Shown here piece by piece: positions 23,369 through 33,273 of a stretch of 64,000 nucleotides of DNA; within the stretch, counting starts at the first letter, position 1; every line of letters begins with the position of its first letter. Source of the stretch: Eretmocerus hayati (taxonomy: Eukaryota > Arthropoda > Insecta > Hymenoptera > Aphelinidae); contig CM056743.1 in NCBI GenBank assembly GCA_029851415.1, positions 69,966,186 to 70,030,185 on the forward strand. Direction: 5' to 3'. Made by a program: the position numbers and the translations under genes. The notes under the pieces were generated by a model. That model was not told the DNA's origin and ran no database searches. It worked only from the letters and a program-made list of their open reading frames with translations.

Positions 23369-23800
23369 GTCCCATAAATTCTCAGTCTGATGATGACAAT
23401 AAAAAAATTCTCAGGTATTTGATGCCAACAACATTCTTATTGCAACAACGCCAATCGAGCGTATGGGTAAAAATAAGCGTAAGCGCTTGGCAAAAATAAA
23501 CTTATATGAAACACCGCTTCCGGGCACCGTGAATGCGAGGAATTTAGTATCCGAAATTATCGAATCATTGTTGAACAGAATTCTGTGACGGTCGGACTGA
23601 AGGGCGTAAGTCCATTTGAATGAAAATCGAGAAAGAAGCGCTTGAATGCTATCATTATAATACAAGAGAGTGGGCTTGCGCCCTTTTACGAATGGAATTT
23701 TTTGCCAGCAATGCAACATTCAGGTCCGGAAGGAGTCTTAAGTGATGGAGATGACCCAGTAGAACATCGTAGATGACTTAACTCAAATTTAAGGAAAATT
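23369..23800 (+). pseudogene. Degraded downstream part of the older retroelement
   Basis: Pieces of open frame remain, including one near 23415-23588 that reads I-A-T-T-P-I-E-R-M-G-K-N-K-R-K and ends L-L-N-R-I-L before a TGA, and another around 23620-23740. They are probably the start of pol, but no catalytic motif is visible. No long terminal repeat for this element was found. Confidence 0.35.
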
Positions 23801-23803
23801 GTT

Positions 23804-24294
23804 GGACCACCTCAAGATGTGTTGCACCAATTTACACCTCATTGTATCAAACAGTTCACGACTTATGCGTGTTGAATAACAAAAGTAAGAAAAATGTCGA
23901 AAATCCTATAATTTCATCCACAAATATTCCTTCCCACAACTTTCATATCAAACTTTCTGTCACTTGAACACCCATTTTTTCTCCATTCTCTCTCACTTGG
24001 TTAATACGCATTTCCCATTTTTATTCATTTTCATCATTCAAATCATGAATTCTTCACCATATGAAACAAAACCACTTTTTATTTTTTCCTCGTACATTTT
24101 TCCAAAATTCTGTATTAACCAATCGATCTATCATGCCAACAGCAACATTTCATTAGGTCACTCCAAATTTTTTGATGAAGTCACTTTAGAAGATATTTTC
24201 CAAAAACTGAATTCAATTTTTACATTTTTATTTTCAAACACCCGTAAGTCGAAAACTGTTTGATAGAATCAATTTCAAATCCTTTCAGCACATC
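23804..24294 (+). repeat. 491 bp direct repeat, copy 1
   Basis: Starts GGACCACCTCAAGATGTG and ends CCTTTCAGCACATC; repeated at 24648-25138 with the same length and few differences. Both copies keep an open frame reading P-F-L-F-I-F-I-I-Q then S-S-P-Y-E-T-K-P-L-F-I-F (99 codons at 23964 here, 79 codons in copy 2). That frame could be chance in AT-rich DNA. The termini are not TG/CA, so these are not obvious LTRs. Confidence 0.7.
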
Positions 24295-24301
24295 TTTGGC
24301 T

Positions 24302-24652
24302 GGTCCTCTATAACTCATGAAAATTTCAGAAGGATTGATCGAAGGGTTTACGAGAAACCGTGAACGAAAAATAATGAAATGGTACTCATGAATACTTCAA
24401 TTTTCACTAAAATCCATTTTTCATTCCAAAAATCTTCACTCAATGGGATTCGGCCTTAACCATTCTCTTCTCCTCGCCGAAATCTTTCTATTGTAGGTCA
24501 CCCTCTTCTCTCCACGATCATCCATTCCACGCAAGACATTCATCTTTCCCCCTCACTGCCTTCGTCTTTGTGTGTGTGTCCGTATGAGCATTACTCTATC
24601 TCTTCAACACTTCGATCGATCCTTCTGAAATTTTCATGAGTAGTAGAGGACC
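24302..24652. mobile_element. 351 bp TIR element between the 491 bp repeats
   Basis: The left end GGTCCTCTATAACTCATGAA and the right end TTCATGAGTAGTAGAGGACC are inverted repeats. The match extends about 43 bases, to GATCGAAG on the left and CTTCGATC on the right, with few mismatches. There is no coding capacity, so it looks like a MITE. The final GGACC overlaps the first bases of the second 491 bp repeat, which makes the exact edge uncertain. Confidence 0.65.
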
Positions 24653-25138
24653 ACCTCAGGATGTGTTGCACCAATTTACATCTCATTGTATCAAACAGTT
24701 CACGACTTATGCGTGTTGAATAACAAAAGTAAGAAAAATGTCGAAAATCCTATAGTTTCATTCACAAATATTCCTTTCCACAACTTTCATATCAAACTTT
24801 CTGTCACTTAAACACCTATTCTTTCTCCGTTTTCTCTCACTTGGTTAATACGTATTCCCCATTTTTATTCATTTTCATCATTCAAAACATGTATTCTTCA
24901 CCATATGAAACAAAACCACTTTTTATTTTTTCCTCATACACTTTTCCAAAATTCTGTATCGACCAATCGATCTATCATGCCAACAGCAACATTTTGTTAG
25001 GTCACTCCAAATTCTTTTATGAGATCATTTCAGAAGATATCTTCCAAAAACTGAATTCAATTTTTACATTTTTGTCTTGACACACGCATAAGAAGAAAAC
25101 TGTGTAATAGAATCAGTTGCAAATCCTTTCAGCACATC
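24648..25138 (+). repeat. 491 bp direct repeat, copy 2
   Basis: Copy of 23804-24294. Differences are scattered substitutions; the open frame is shortened by a stop at about 25078. Confidence 0.7.
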
Positions 25139-25776
25139 CTAGACTCTTGATCACTGATATTCTCTTTGATTTTTGATCAAATTTTGGTACCTAGCAGCAA
25201 TTATCAGAAATTGCTGCAGGGAACCAGAATTTCTGTGACAGACCCGTATAGTAAAATATGAAGTGAAATATGTGATGAAAGAGTTAGCAATAAGTATGAC
25301 CATCTAATGATATGAAATAATTGATAATGAAATTTTATTGAGAAATAGATGTCCCTTCAGATGCTACTAGATATTGAGTAAGAATATACATTGAAAGAGT
25401 TGGAGGTTCAAATATTTGGTGTGAATAAAGGATATGTTTGTATTGCAAGTGACAATTTTCACTCGTCTCTCAAGTAATGGGAATTGATATTCGTTAGTAA
25501 TTGGATATTTATGTATTTCACTTGAAGGTACGGTCAGATTTCGCAATGAGAAAGCATTCTGCTAATCTCTTTTCGCAGCGTTTCTTTTTTTCAGGCGAAA
25601 TATCATGATTTGTCCCATTTACATCACACTAGGAGAACAATGAATTCGCGCGAGGTGACGGCTCATTAACATCGGAATTTTGACCCTCCTGTCATTCAAC
25701 CATACTCCTCCACCACCTCCTATATCTGTACAATTTTAATTTGATTTTTTCAGAGCACCTCATACATTCAACTTCA
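25139..25776. other. AT-rich spacer, no gene seen
   Basis: Frequent stops throughout. A small hairpin pairs GCAGCAATT (25194-25202) with AATTGCTGC (25209-25217). Nothing else supported. Confidence 0.35.
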
Positions 25777-26087
25777 TACGTGAATCGATTCAGGAGGACT
25801 AGGTAGGTCATGCAAATGATATTATGGCATGAATTTCCTACAGATGGTTCTATTGGCAAAGTTTCGTCAACTCGTTTTTGTTGACCTTATCGGGTTGCAA
25901 CGAGTGTAGCATACATTTCGGAATGTTTTACTTTCAATATAGACAACACTCATTGCAAAGAAGTTTCAAGGAAGCCTGATAAGGTCAACAAAGATGAGTT
26001 GACGAAACATTGCCAAGAGAACCATCTGCAAAAAAGTTATGCCATAATATGCATGACATACCCAGACCTTCTCGATCGATTTACGTA
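25777..26087. mobile_element. Foldback/MITE of about 310 bp with long TIRs
   Basis: The two ends are inverted repeats of roughly 120 bases with substitutions. The left end begins TACGTGAATCGATTCAGG and later has CAGATGGTTCTATTGGCAAA; the right end, reverse complemented, begins TACGTAAATCGATCGAG and has CAGATGGTTCTCTTGGCAA. Both arms share CGTCAACTC and TTGTTGACCTTATC. The loop is about 70 bases with no coding capacity. Confidence 0.75.
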
Positions 26088-27714
26088 AGAAATCATTCAT
26101 CAATCGAAGGGGCGACTGGAGATATTACAATTCAGCACATGAAATCATCTTCATTAGAAGCAAGAATATGCAATATCATCCCCTGATATATTCACTCACT
26201 TAGACCTTGAACTTCGCGTGACAAGGCAACAAGGTGTTTGCGCTTGGGGACCCGTAATATTATGTGTCAAGTGCCAAAAATCTTCGTTCATCGCGAGAAC
26301 TTTGCTGGACGTCGCAACAAGGTTTTCGTGGAGAACAAAGTATTTGTATTTATACGACTCGACGCGCAAACTGCATGACGAGTCGTGTAAATAATATTTT
26401 TCGAACGCGGTCCTAGGGCTATTGGTGATGGAACCCGCGGCTATCCCTTGCAAGTCATTTTTTGCTACTGACTGAGCCTTGTTCAAGCTCGTCAGGTCGT
26501 GCGCAGGTTGAAGACTTGGTCGATTGAGCAGAATCAGTCGCAAGAGATGGAAAAAAAAGTTCCAACGCGCAGAGTTCGTGAAGATTCATAGTGTCTGACC
26601 GCGAAAATGATGGTGGAAAAAGTCAAAATTTGATCCTACATTATCGCGTAATGGGCGCTATGATTCTTGACGAGCGAGAGCAGTACCTCAGTGGTTGTGT
26701 GGAAACCTGCTCAAATCCATTGGACACTCCCTCATATTCCTAGCATCTTTTGGGGAACCGGAAGATTCTCTGGAAATTTCTCTATATACTCTATGGTCTA
26801 TAGGAAGAATTTTCAGATGATTTTTCATCCGTCCCCCTCCCAAGTGTATGCTGGGATAATGTTATTTCGAGAATGATGAATTATGAAAATAAGGTAGGTG
26901 TATCCAACTTGCCTCTGTACTCAACTTGCTCCCATATGGCAAACTCAGAAATGGGCAATCGTTGACATCCCCGCATATTTTTTTACGTTTGTGATGTTAA
27001 AATATGAAAAAGTACGTAGTTTTCATCAACCCCGGATCATTTCTGCATCCCGAGGGAATTTGAAGTGATTTTTACATTTTTCGTGCCTGCACGGCTAGGA
27101 AATCACTGAGGAAACCGCATTTTCTAAAATCGGTGCAAATTTATCTTCATTTATCTAATCTCAACGTAGCTCAGCGCATTCGATCCCTAGTAGTCTAGAG
27201 AACTTCTAAAAATCCGCTCTGGAATGTGGCAAAGCTCTGACTGATCTAGATCGATTTTATGTACAGAACACGGAGATGATTTGAAAAACAAGGAGGGCGA
27301 CATCCGAGTGTACACAACATGCCCCATATGGTTATCTCGAGAAAGCATGTAGTATGGCTTTTTTACTACCCAGAACGTGTTTACCGCTACAAATATCACT
27401 GCACGGTGATAAAAACGGATCAAAGCGATTTTGTGAATTTCATCGACGATTTACATTTGAAATGATGAGGGAAAGTTGGGTACACTCTTTTGTACACTGT
27501 CAAAAATCACCTTTAGGGAAAATTAAAACAGTTTGGCTTCAGCTGTTCGAACTTGAATGTACTTCAACTCATTTCGAAGGTCTTGAGACAAGCTTCAAAA
27601 TGAGCTGAAGTGCGTTGCAAAATATTGAGATAAGCCAGATTTATTGAAAATATGGCTCAATAGGGGCAAGTTGGGAACACTGAACTAATTTTAGAATTCA
27701 GGTGATTTCAAACA
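26088..27714. other. Unassigned sequence with a hairpin; no gene seen
   Basis: A 115-codon minus-strand frame at 26196-26543 matches no family I know, and part of it overlaps a 15 bp stem at 26349-26391 (TATTTATACGACTCG with CGAGTCGTGTAAATA, one G-T pair), so I do not call it a gene. The rest is AT-rich with short frames. Confidence 0.35.
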
Positions 27715-28300
27715 AGGATTTCTCATAGCTTTGATTGGGCGCACTGTTTGAGAAATTATCTATAGGCCTTGTTTGCAAATCTTCAATGGCCCTGAAAAGA
27801 TTTAATGTTCAATATTTCTCGATTAAATGGATACTTTTCGAATTGTTCAGGAATAATATTGTTATACGGCCTTATGGATTATTCAGTTTTTAAGGATTGA
27901 ATTATCGTGTTTTCCATCGATAATGAAGAATGTTGATGAAGATTTATGAATCAATCAGGAAGTTTGTTCAAAAATTGATGAGAAAAAAAGACTAATCTGG
28001 GAATCGAACCCGAGCCTATCAGATGCGAGACGGAAGCGTTACCGCTCGATCACAGGGCTGTTTTAGAATAGTGCGTACTAACGTCACATACGTTCATCGA
28101 CCCCCGCGAGGAGCTTGGGCTTGGAATTTTGTCATTTTGGCTTAATCTTTTTTCATTCATCCCAATAGTGTCCTCGTCGATTTTCGGATGCAAAAAAAAA
28201 TTAATTTCTGGAGAAAGCATTATTGTTTTGTCCGGGCATTTTTCATTCACATACCAACGAACATGAATTCCATCTGATCTTTCAACTTTCACTAACATCT
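27715..28300. repeat. Related repeat carrying a tRNA-like segment, copy 1
   Basis: Matches 28805-29300 in order: TGGGCGCAC..TTTGAGAAATT, then CAGGAATA[AG]T[AG]TTGTT, a tRNA-like block, ACATACGTTCATC, CCTC[AG]TCGATTTTCGGAT and CCGGGC. Its left (about 27943) and right (about 28298) ends carry diverged inverted copies of a segment starting ATGTT. The body is non-coding. Confidence 0.65.
27994..28060 (-). pseudogene. tRNA-like sequence, copy 1 (degenerate)
   Basis: On the minus strand the B box GGTTCGATTCC (28000-28010) matches the polymerase III consensus exactly, and an A-box-like TGATCGAGCGG lies at 28042-28052, 31 bases away. A run of seven T follows on the minus strand (27983-27989), a usable pol III terminator. 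The T stem and acceptor do not pair well, so this is a tRNA-derived element head or tRNA pseudogene, not a functional tRNA. Confidence 0.6.
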
Positions 28301-28426
28301 TTTATTTTTAAAAAGACTTGATGATTAGATGAAGTGAATCACGCACAGTTAAACAACAGTATTCCTCTATAACGAGGTGAGTACTGTTTTTATAGAAAAA
28401 ATCTTAACGATCCAAGAGACAGGTCT

Positions 28427-28561
28427 ATTCGAGGTGTCAACCCTGACTACAGCGCCAAAATACCACGGATGAACGCGTAAGGTGGCGAAATATTGGACTG
28501 TTGCTCTGCCAACTCCTATCTCTTATACATTGTCTGCTAGGCAACGCTTGACACCTCGAAT
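28427..28561. mobile_element. 135 bp MITE-like segment with perfect 14 bp inverted ends
   Basis: ATTCGAGGTGTCAA (28427-28440) and TTGACACCTCGAAT (28548-28561) are exact reverse complements. The interior has no coding capacity. No convincing target duplication was found next to the ends. Confidence 0.55.
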
Positions 28562-28804
28562 TGCCAATTTCCGAGTGGCGCGCCCATTGTAAGTTATGAG
28601 GTATCCTTTATTTAAATTCCGTGAATTCTGCAATATTTCCAATGCACATGATTCTCAATATCCCATAATTCTAGTGAATTGGAGCGAGTCGAAAGATTAT
28701 CGAAGGCTTTCCTTGATAGACCATTGACGGCTATATAGAAAAATTCCCAAAAATCTCCCGACTCTCCCAAGTATCCTAAAAATATAAAATATATTAGAGT
28801 ATGA

Positions 28805-29300
28805 TGGATGACCTTGGAATGGGCGCACTTTTGAGAAATTGATAATACACCTTTTTTCTAGATCGTTATGAATTTTTCTGTAAGAAAATACTCATGCGAT
28901 TAAACAGGAATAGTGTTGTTTTACGGTGAGTGATTTTTTTCATGGATGGGGATCTACTTATCGAGTTTTTTTGATGATAAAAAATGTTCGTGGATGTTGA
29001 AAGATCCGTTGAAATTTACGTTCAAAGGTATGAAAAAAAAAAAAAAAAAAATTACCCTCCATCGGGATCGACCCCGAACCTACCGGGTCAAGGTCGGATG
29101 CGTTACCACTCGGCCATTTTCTCGCTTGTGCAGATGGGCTCTAATATCACATACGTTCATCAGCCCCCGAGGGGGACTTAAGTTTTGAATGTTGTTACTT
29201 TAGTTTTTAATTTTTCCTCATTTAGCCCAACCGTATCCTCATCGATTTTCGGATAAAGAAAGAAATTTATTTTCTGGAAGAAGGAATTTTTTTTTCCGGG
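28805..29300. repeat. Related repeat carrying a tRNA-like segment, copy 2
   Basis: Second copy of the 27715-28300 repeat, strongly diverged. A run of about 19 A (29033-29051) lies next to its tRNA-like block where copy 1 has seven. Confidence 0.65.
29057..29124 (-). pseudogene. tRNA-like sequence, copy 2 (degenerate)
   Basis: The minus-strand A box TGGCCGAGTGG (29106-29116) fits the consensus; the B box GGGTCGATCCC (29064-29074) has one mismatch. Spacing is 31 bases, the same as in copy 1. A long T run follows on the minus strand. Each copy keeps one perfect box and one weakened box. Confidence 0.6.
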
Positions 29301-30021
29301 CCAGAATGATTAAGAAAAATATCTTATCACATTTCTCCATGATCATTTGAGTGTGCTTTCATATATACATGTTCGAAAATATTACTTTATTATAAAATCT
29401 TCTCGATGTGCTCCATCCTCTCGAAATTTCGAATTTATGAATGATCATTGATATATAGGTTAAAATCAACAACGGATTCGGATTCCTCGTCAAAAAATAC
29501 ATCGATGATGAGTTGTGCGACAATTTTTCATAATTTTTGTAAGCTTAGTAGCAAAAGATAAATACCGAAGCTTGGAAGGGCCGCTAAGGGCGCTGCTGCG
29601 GCGGAGATTCCCCTCGCCCCGCCGCGGCTGCGGCGTGAGCGGAAATTCCCGCAAGAACTGTGCGGCCCGCACCTGAGGTGCGGAAACTATCAGAAATATC
29701 TTTTTGATCTTTCGGGAGTGATCTAGTGAAAAATATTCAGCCCAGAAAAAACATTTAGTTGGGTCCAATAACCATTGGGCCGAGTGTGATTGTTGAAACG
29801 TGGTCAGGGCGACCAACGAGACGTTGAGGTTAGTAGTGTTTTGAAATGTTATTGTTTTTTTATCATTTTTTCTTATTCTCAAGGTGTGATTTTTACCCCT
29901 CATGAACAGTGACTGCATCAGAAAATTGTTCAATGTGATACTATTTGTGTTTAAAGTCCACCACACAAATCTATTTTGTTCACTAAAGGCTTAATTGGTT
30001 GATTAATATCTGATATGAATA
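29301..30021. other. Spacer with a short GC-rich island
   Basis: AT-rich apart from 29575-29690, which is GC-rich and partly self-complementary (CTGCTGCGGCGG with CCGCCGCGGCTGCGG). No gene could be supported; a minus-strand 158-codon frame spans this island but resembles nothing known. Confidence 0.35.
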
Positions 30022-30156
30022 CTAGGGGGGTGGGCAAGCCCCCCTGCTCGCTCCGCTCGCCAACCCCCGCTACTCCTGATTATTGATTTAAAGGAGTGAA
30101 GAATCAATAATGCATCCATAGCAACTTAAGAAGTAATGAAAGTCTAGTCAGTTTCA

Positions 30157-31334
30157 TTGATGGTCCTGGAGATTGTGGAAAAACTTCCTTGTAAAGGTCT
30201 CTCATTTAATATTTTTTATCCCAAAAGAAGAAGGTTCTGTCAATGGCGTGGACGAGTATTGCGTCGATTTTTTTCACCACAAGGTATGACAAGTCATAGA
30301 TACTTCAGAATACCCTTGGATCTAGAAAATATTGGGAGTATTTTTCTGAAATCTGATGCCGATGAGAAGAAATTGAGGGAAGCAGGTGTTATCATTGGGG
30401 TGAAGCATCAATGATTTCCAAAGAAGCGTTGGAGGTGGTGGATAGAACACTCCGTGACGCTTTTTACAATGACTCACCCTTTGGCCGAATATTGGTGATT
30501 CCAGGCGGGGATTTCAGACAAATCCTGCCAGTTTTGACCAATGGAATAGACATTCTATAATCCAGGAAACTATCACATCGTCAGCCTTATGGCAATTGTT
30601 TAATGTGATGAAGCTCACTAAAAATTTGAGATCTGAGGACCTGATTTTTCCAACATCCTTCTGGTAGAGGTGAGGGTAGAATTGATAAAATGAAAGTGAG
30701 ACTTGAGCGGAAAAGTAATGATGTACGTAGAACCCATATCCAAAGACATCAATGAAGATATTGCTACGAATAGAATTGTTCTGTCATCTCATGAAGAAAA
30801 TATCATAAAATTGAATAAGAAAATCTTGAGAATGTTCGATGGTCCGACTTCATCTTACTAAGCGTTGATAATGCGACTCACAAAGGTGTAGATCAAACCG
30901 AGGAGCACACCCATCTGAAATATCCAACCGAGTTTCGGAATAGAATCAGAGACGGTTTAACTCCACATGGACTTGATTTGAACGTAAATGCTATTGTGAT
31001 GTTGATTTGGAATCTGATGACTCGGAATCTGAGAGTGGCGAAGGGTTTATGTAATGGGGTTCGATTAAAGATTAGGTAATTGTACAAGCATGATATTGAA
31101 GCGGAAGTGATAAGTGGGCAGAATATGGGGACAATAGTTTTCGTACCCAAGCTAACACTAACCAAGGGTGAGTCTTTCCTGCCGTTTGTAGTTCACAGGG
31201 AACAGCTCCCTGTGGTCTCGGTATTGGCAATGACAATTCATAAGTCTCCACGTGAAAGTTTAGATAAGGTTGATATTTATATAAAACGGCCGATTCTCTC
31301 CAATGGACAGCTTCACGTTGCTCTTCCTCGGTAA
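30157..31334 (+). pseudogene. Helitron helicase (Pif1-like), decayed, left copy
   Basis: The Walker A motif G-P-G-D-C-G-K-T-S is at about 30162-30188, followed at once by a stop. The next motif block, S-H-R-Y-F-R-I-P-L-D-L, is in another frame, and a lost base pair or two near 30400 breaks the Walker B region. Downstream pieces keep V-D-R-T-L-R-D, G-G-D-F-R-Q-I-L-P, G-L-C-N-G-V-R-L and the C-terminal H-K-S-P-R-E-S-L-D-K-V (usually N-K-S-Q-G-Q-T-L-D-x-V) with G-Q-L-H-V-A-L-P-R. The order matches the C-terminal helicase of Helitron Rep-Hel proteins, which unwinds DNA in rolling-circle transposition. Several frameshifts make it inactive. Confidence 0.85.
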
Positions 31335-31639
31335 AGAGATCCGAAGAATTCATTTATTGAAAATAGATTCGATGGTTCAGATGAGATCGGAAAAGGTTGT
31401 TTGGGACGGGGTATCTGATGTTTGATATTTTTGTCATCTATGATTGGAAATTCAAGTATATTGTTCTCAAATTCCGTTAAGATGGAGTGAAATCTGGAGT
31501 TGGGGAAAACGATACAAGTATATGAACTGAGGGAGCAGGTAATCTTGTGGTGTTTGAACAAACAGTTCGAGAGAAAAGGTTGGAGAAGAATACGGCAAGT
31601 GCTCAAAATAATCAGATCAATCTACAGGAATTGAGTGTT

Positions 31640-33273
31640 TGGATGAAATAATAGCATTACATGAAACAGAGCGTATTCATTTTGAGAGCTCACAGCGAAT
31701 GTGAGAAATTCCTGGACTCAATTATTCGGAAAACTGAGTCCAAATGGAGATGAAACAACGTTAGTAATTCAGTTAATTGATATGTATATCTATGATTAGA
31801 GATGTTGATGACATTGATATTACAGAACTATAGTTGCGTATGTTGACAAAGTATTTCGCGAATCTGAGGTCCAGAAAAAGGGCCATGGGAGTGAATTAGT
31901 GAGGTACGCACAGAATGGTTAACTTTGAACGAAATTGAGAATAATATTAGCAAATTAATCATCATATCAAATTGAGTATACGTGTATAAGTAATGATGTA
32001 TGGAGAACCATATTCAAAGACATGAATGGAAATATTTCTACGAATAGAGTTGTTCTGTCATCTCATAACGAGAGTATCATCAAATGAAACAAGAAAATTG
32101 CGGATACGACGTTGGGATATACAACAATTAAAATTTGATGATATACCTTCGAAAAGAAGAACAATAAGTGAGTTGAATTGGTGATGTTTCGACTATATGA
32201 CATGATTTTCACATAAGTCTTGTCGATTCTCCAGAGATAGATAGGGTAATCTGAAGGATCAATGCGTTCAAAGAAATGAGAAGGATGAAAGTGGAATTCT
32301 AGGTGTAATTACGAATATACGTCACAAACTTGATGTTATTGTTGTGAAAGATGAAAACAGTCAAATTGAATCGTACGATCGTGGAGTGGAGTTAGAATTT
32401 CGCTGTGACTTACAAGAGAAGAGTTCATTTTCTGATCAATCAGATGAAAGTGAAAAGAATCGTTTCGAAATTGATTTCATTGAAGGTTCAACGTACATGT
32501 AAAAGTGGAGGCTGTAGATAAATTGAAATTGTTAGGTGGTGAAAAGATGGAAATTGCGAGTTTGGATAAAATAACAGCATTGCATGAAACAGAGAGTATT
32601 CCTTTGAGAGCTCACAGCGAATGTAGGCGATTCCCGGACTCGATTATTCGAAAAATGAAGTCAAATTCGGAGATGAAACAACGTTAGTAATTCAGTTCAC
32701 TGATATATATCTCTATGATTAGAGATGTTGATGACATTGATATTACAGAACTATAGTTGCGTATGTTGACAGAGTACTTCGCAAATCTGAGTTCCAGATG
32801 AAGGGCGATGACAGTGAATTAGTGAGGTGCGTACACAATGGTGAACTTCGAACGAAATTGAGAATGATATTAGGCAATTAATTATCATATCAAATTGAGT
32901 ATACGTGTATAAGTGATGATGTATGGAGAACCATATTCAAAGACATGAATGGAGATATTTCTACGAATAGAGTTGTTCTGTCATCTCATAACGAGAATAT
33001 CATCGAATTGAACAAGAGAATCGCGAATATGACGTTGGGATATACAACAAAATGAAATTTGATGATATACCTTCGAAAAAAGGAACAATAAGTGAGTTGA
33101 ATTGGTGATGTTTCGACTATATGACACGATTCTCACACAAATCTTGTCGATTCTCCAGAGATAGGGGTTTATCTGAAGGATCAATGCGTTCAAAGGAATG
33201 GAAAGAATAAAAGTAGAATTCTGGGTGTACACAAATATACGTCACAAACTTGATGTTATTGTTGTGAAAGATG
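31640..33273 (+). repeat. Tandem duplication of about 923 bp inside the left Helitron copy
   Basis: ATGAAACAGAG occurs at 31661 and 32584, and the following sequence (GAGAGCTCACAGCGAATG, then GATGTTGATGACATTGATAT) repeats in step. The right Helitron copy has this segment once. The second unit is interrupted at 33273 by the 3.3 kb insertion and continues at 36582. Confidence 0.8.

Noticed and set aside
23804..25138. Interpreting the 491 bp repeats as LTRs of a small element
   Set aside because: The repeats do not start TG or end CA, and no primer-binding site or polypurine tract is seen.
26196..26543. 115-codon minus-strand frame
   Set aside because: Overlaps a hairpin and matches nothing known.
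27994..29124. Calling the two tRNA-like sequences functional tRNA genes
   Set aside because: T and acceptor stems pair poorly and each copy has a weakened A or B box.
29490..29966. 158-codon minus-strand frame
   Set aside because: Crosses a GC-rich self-complementary island, with amino acid composition typical of chance frames; no domain.
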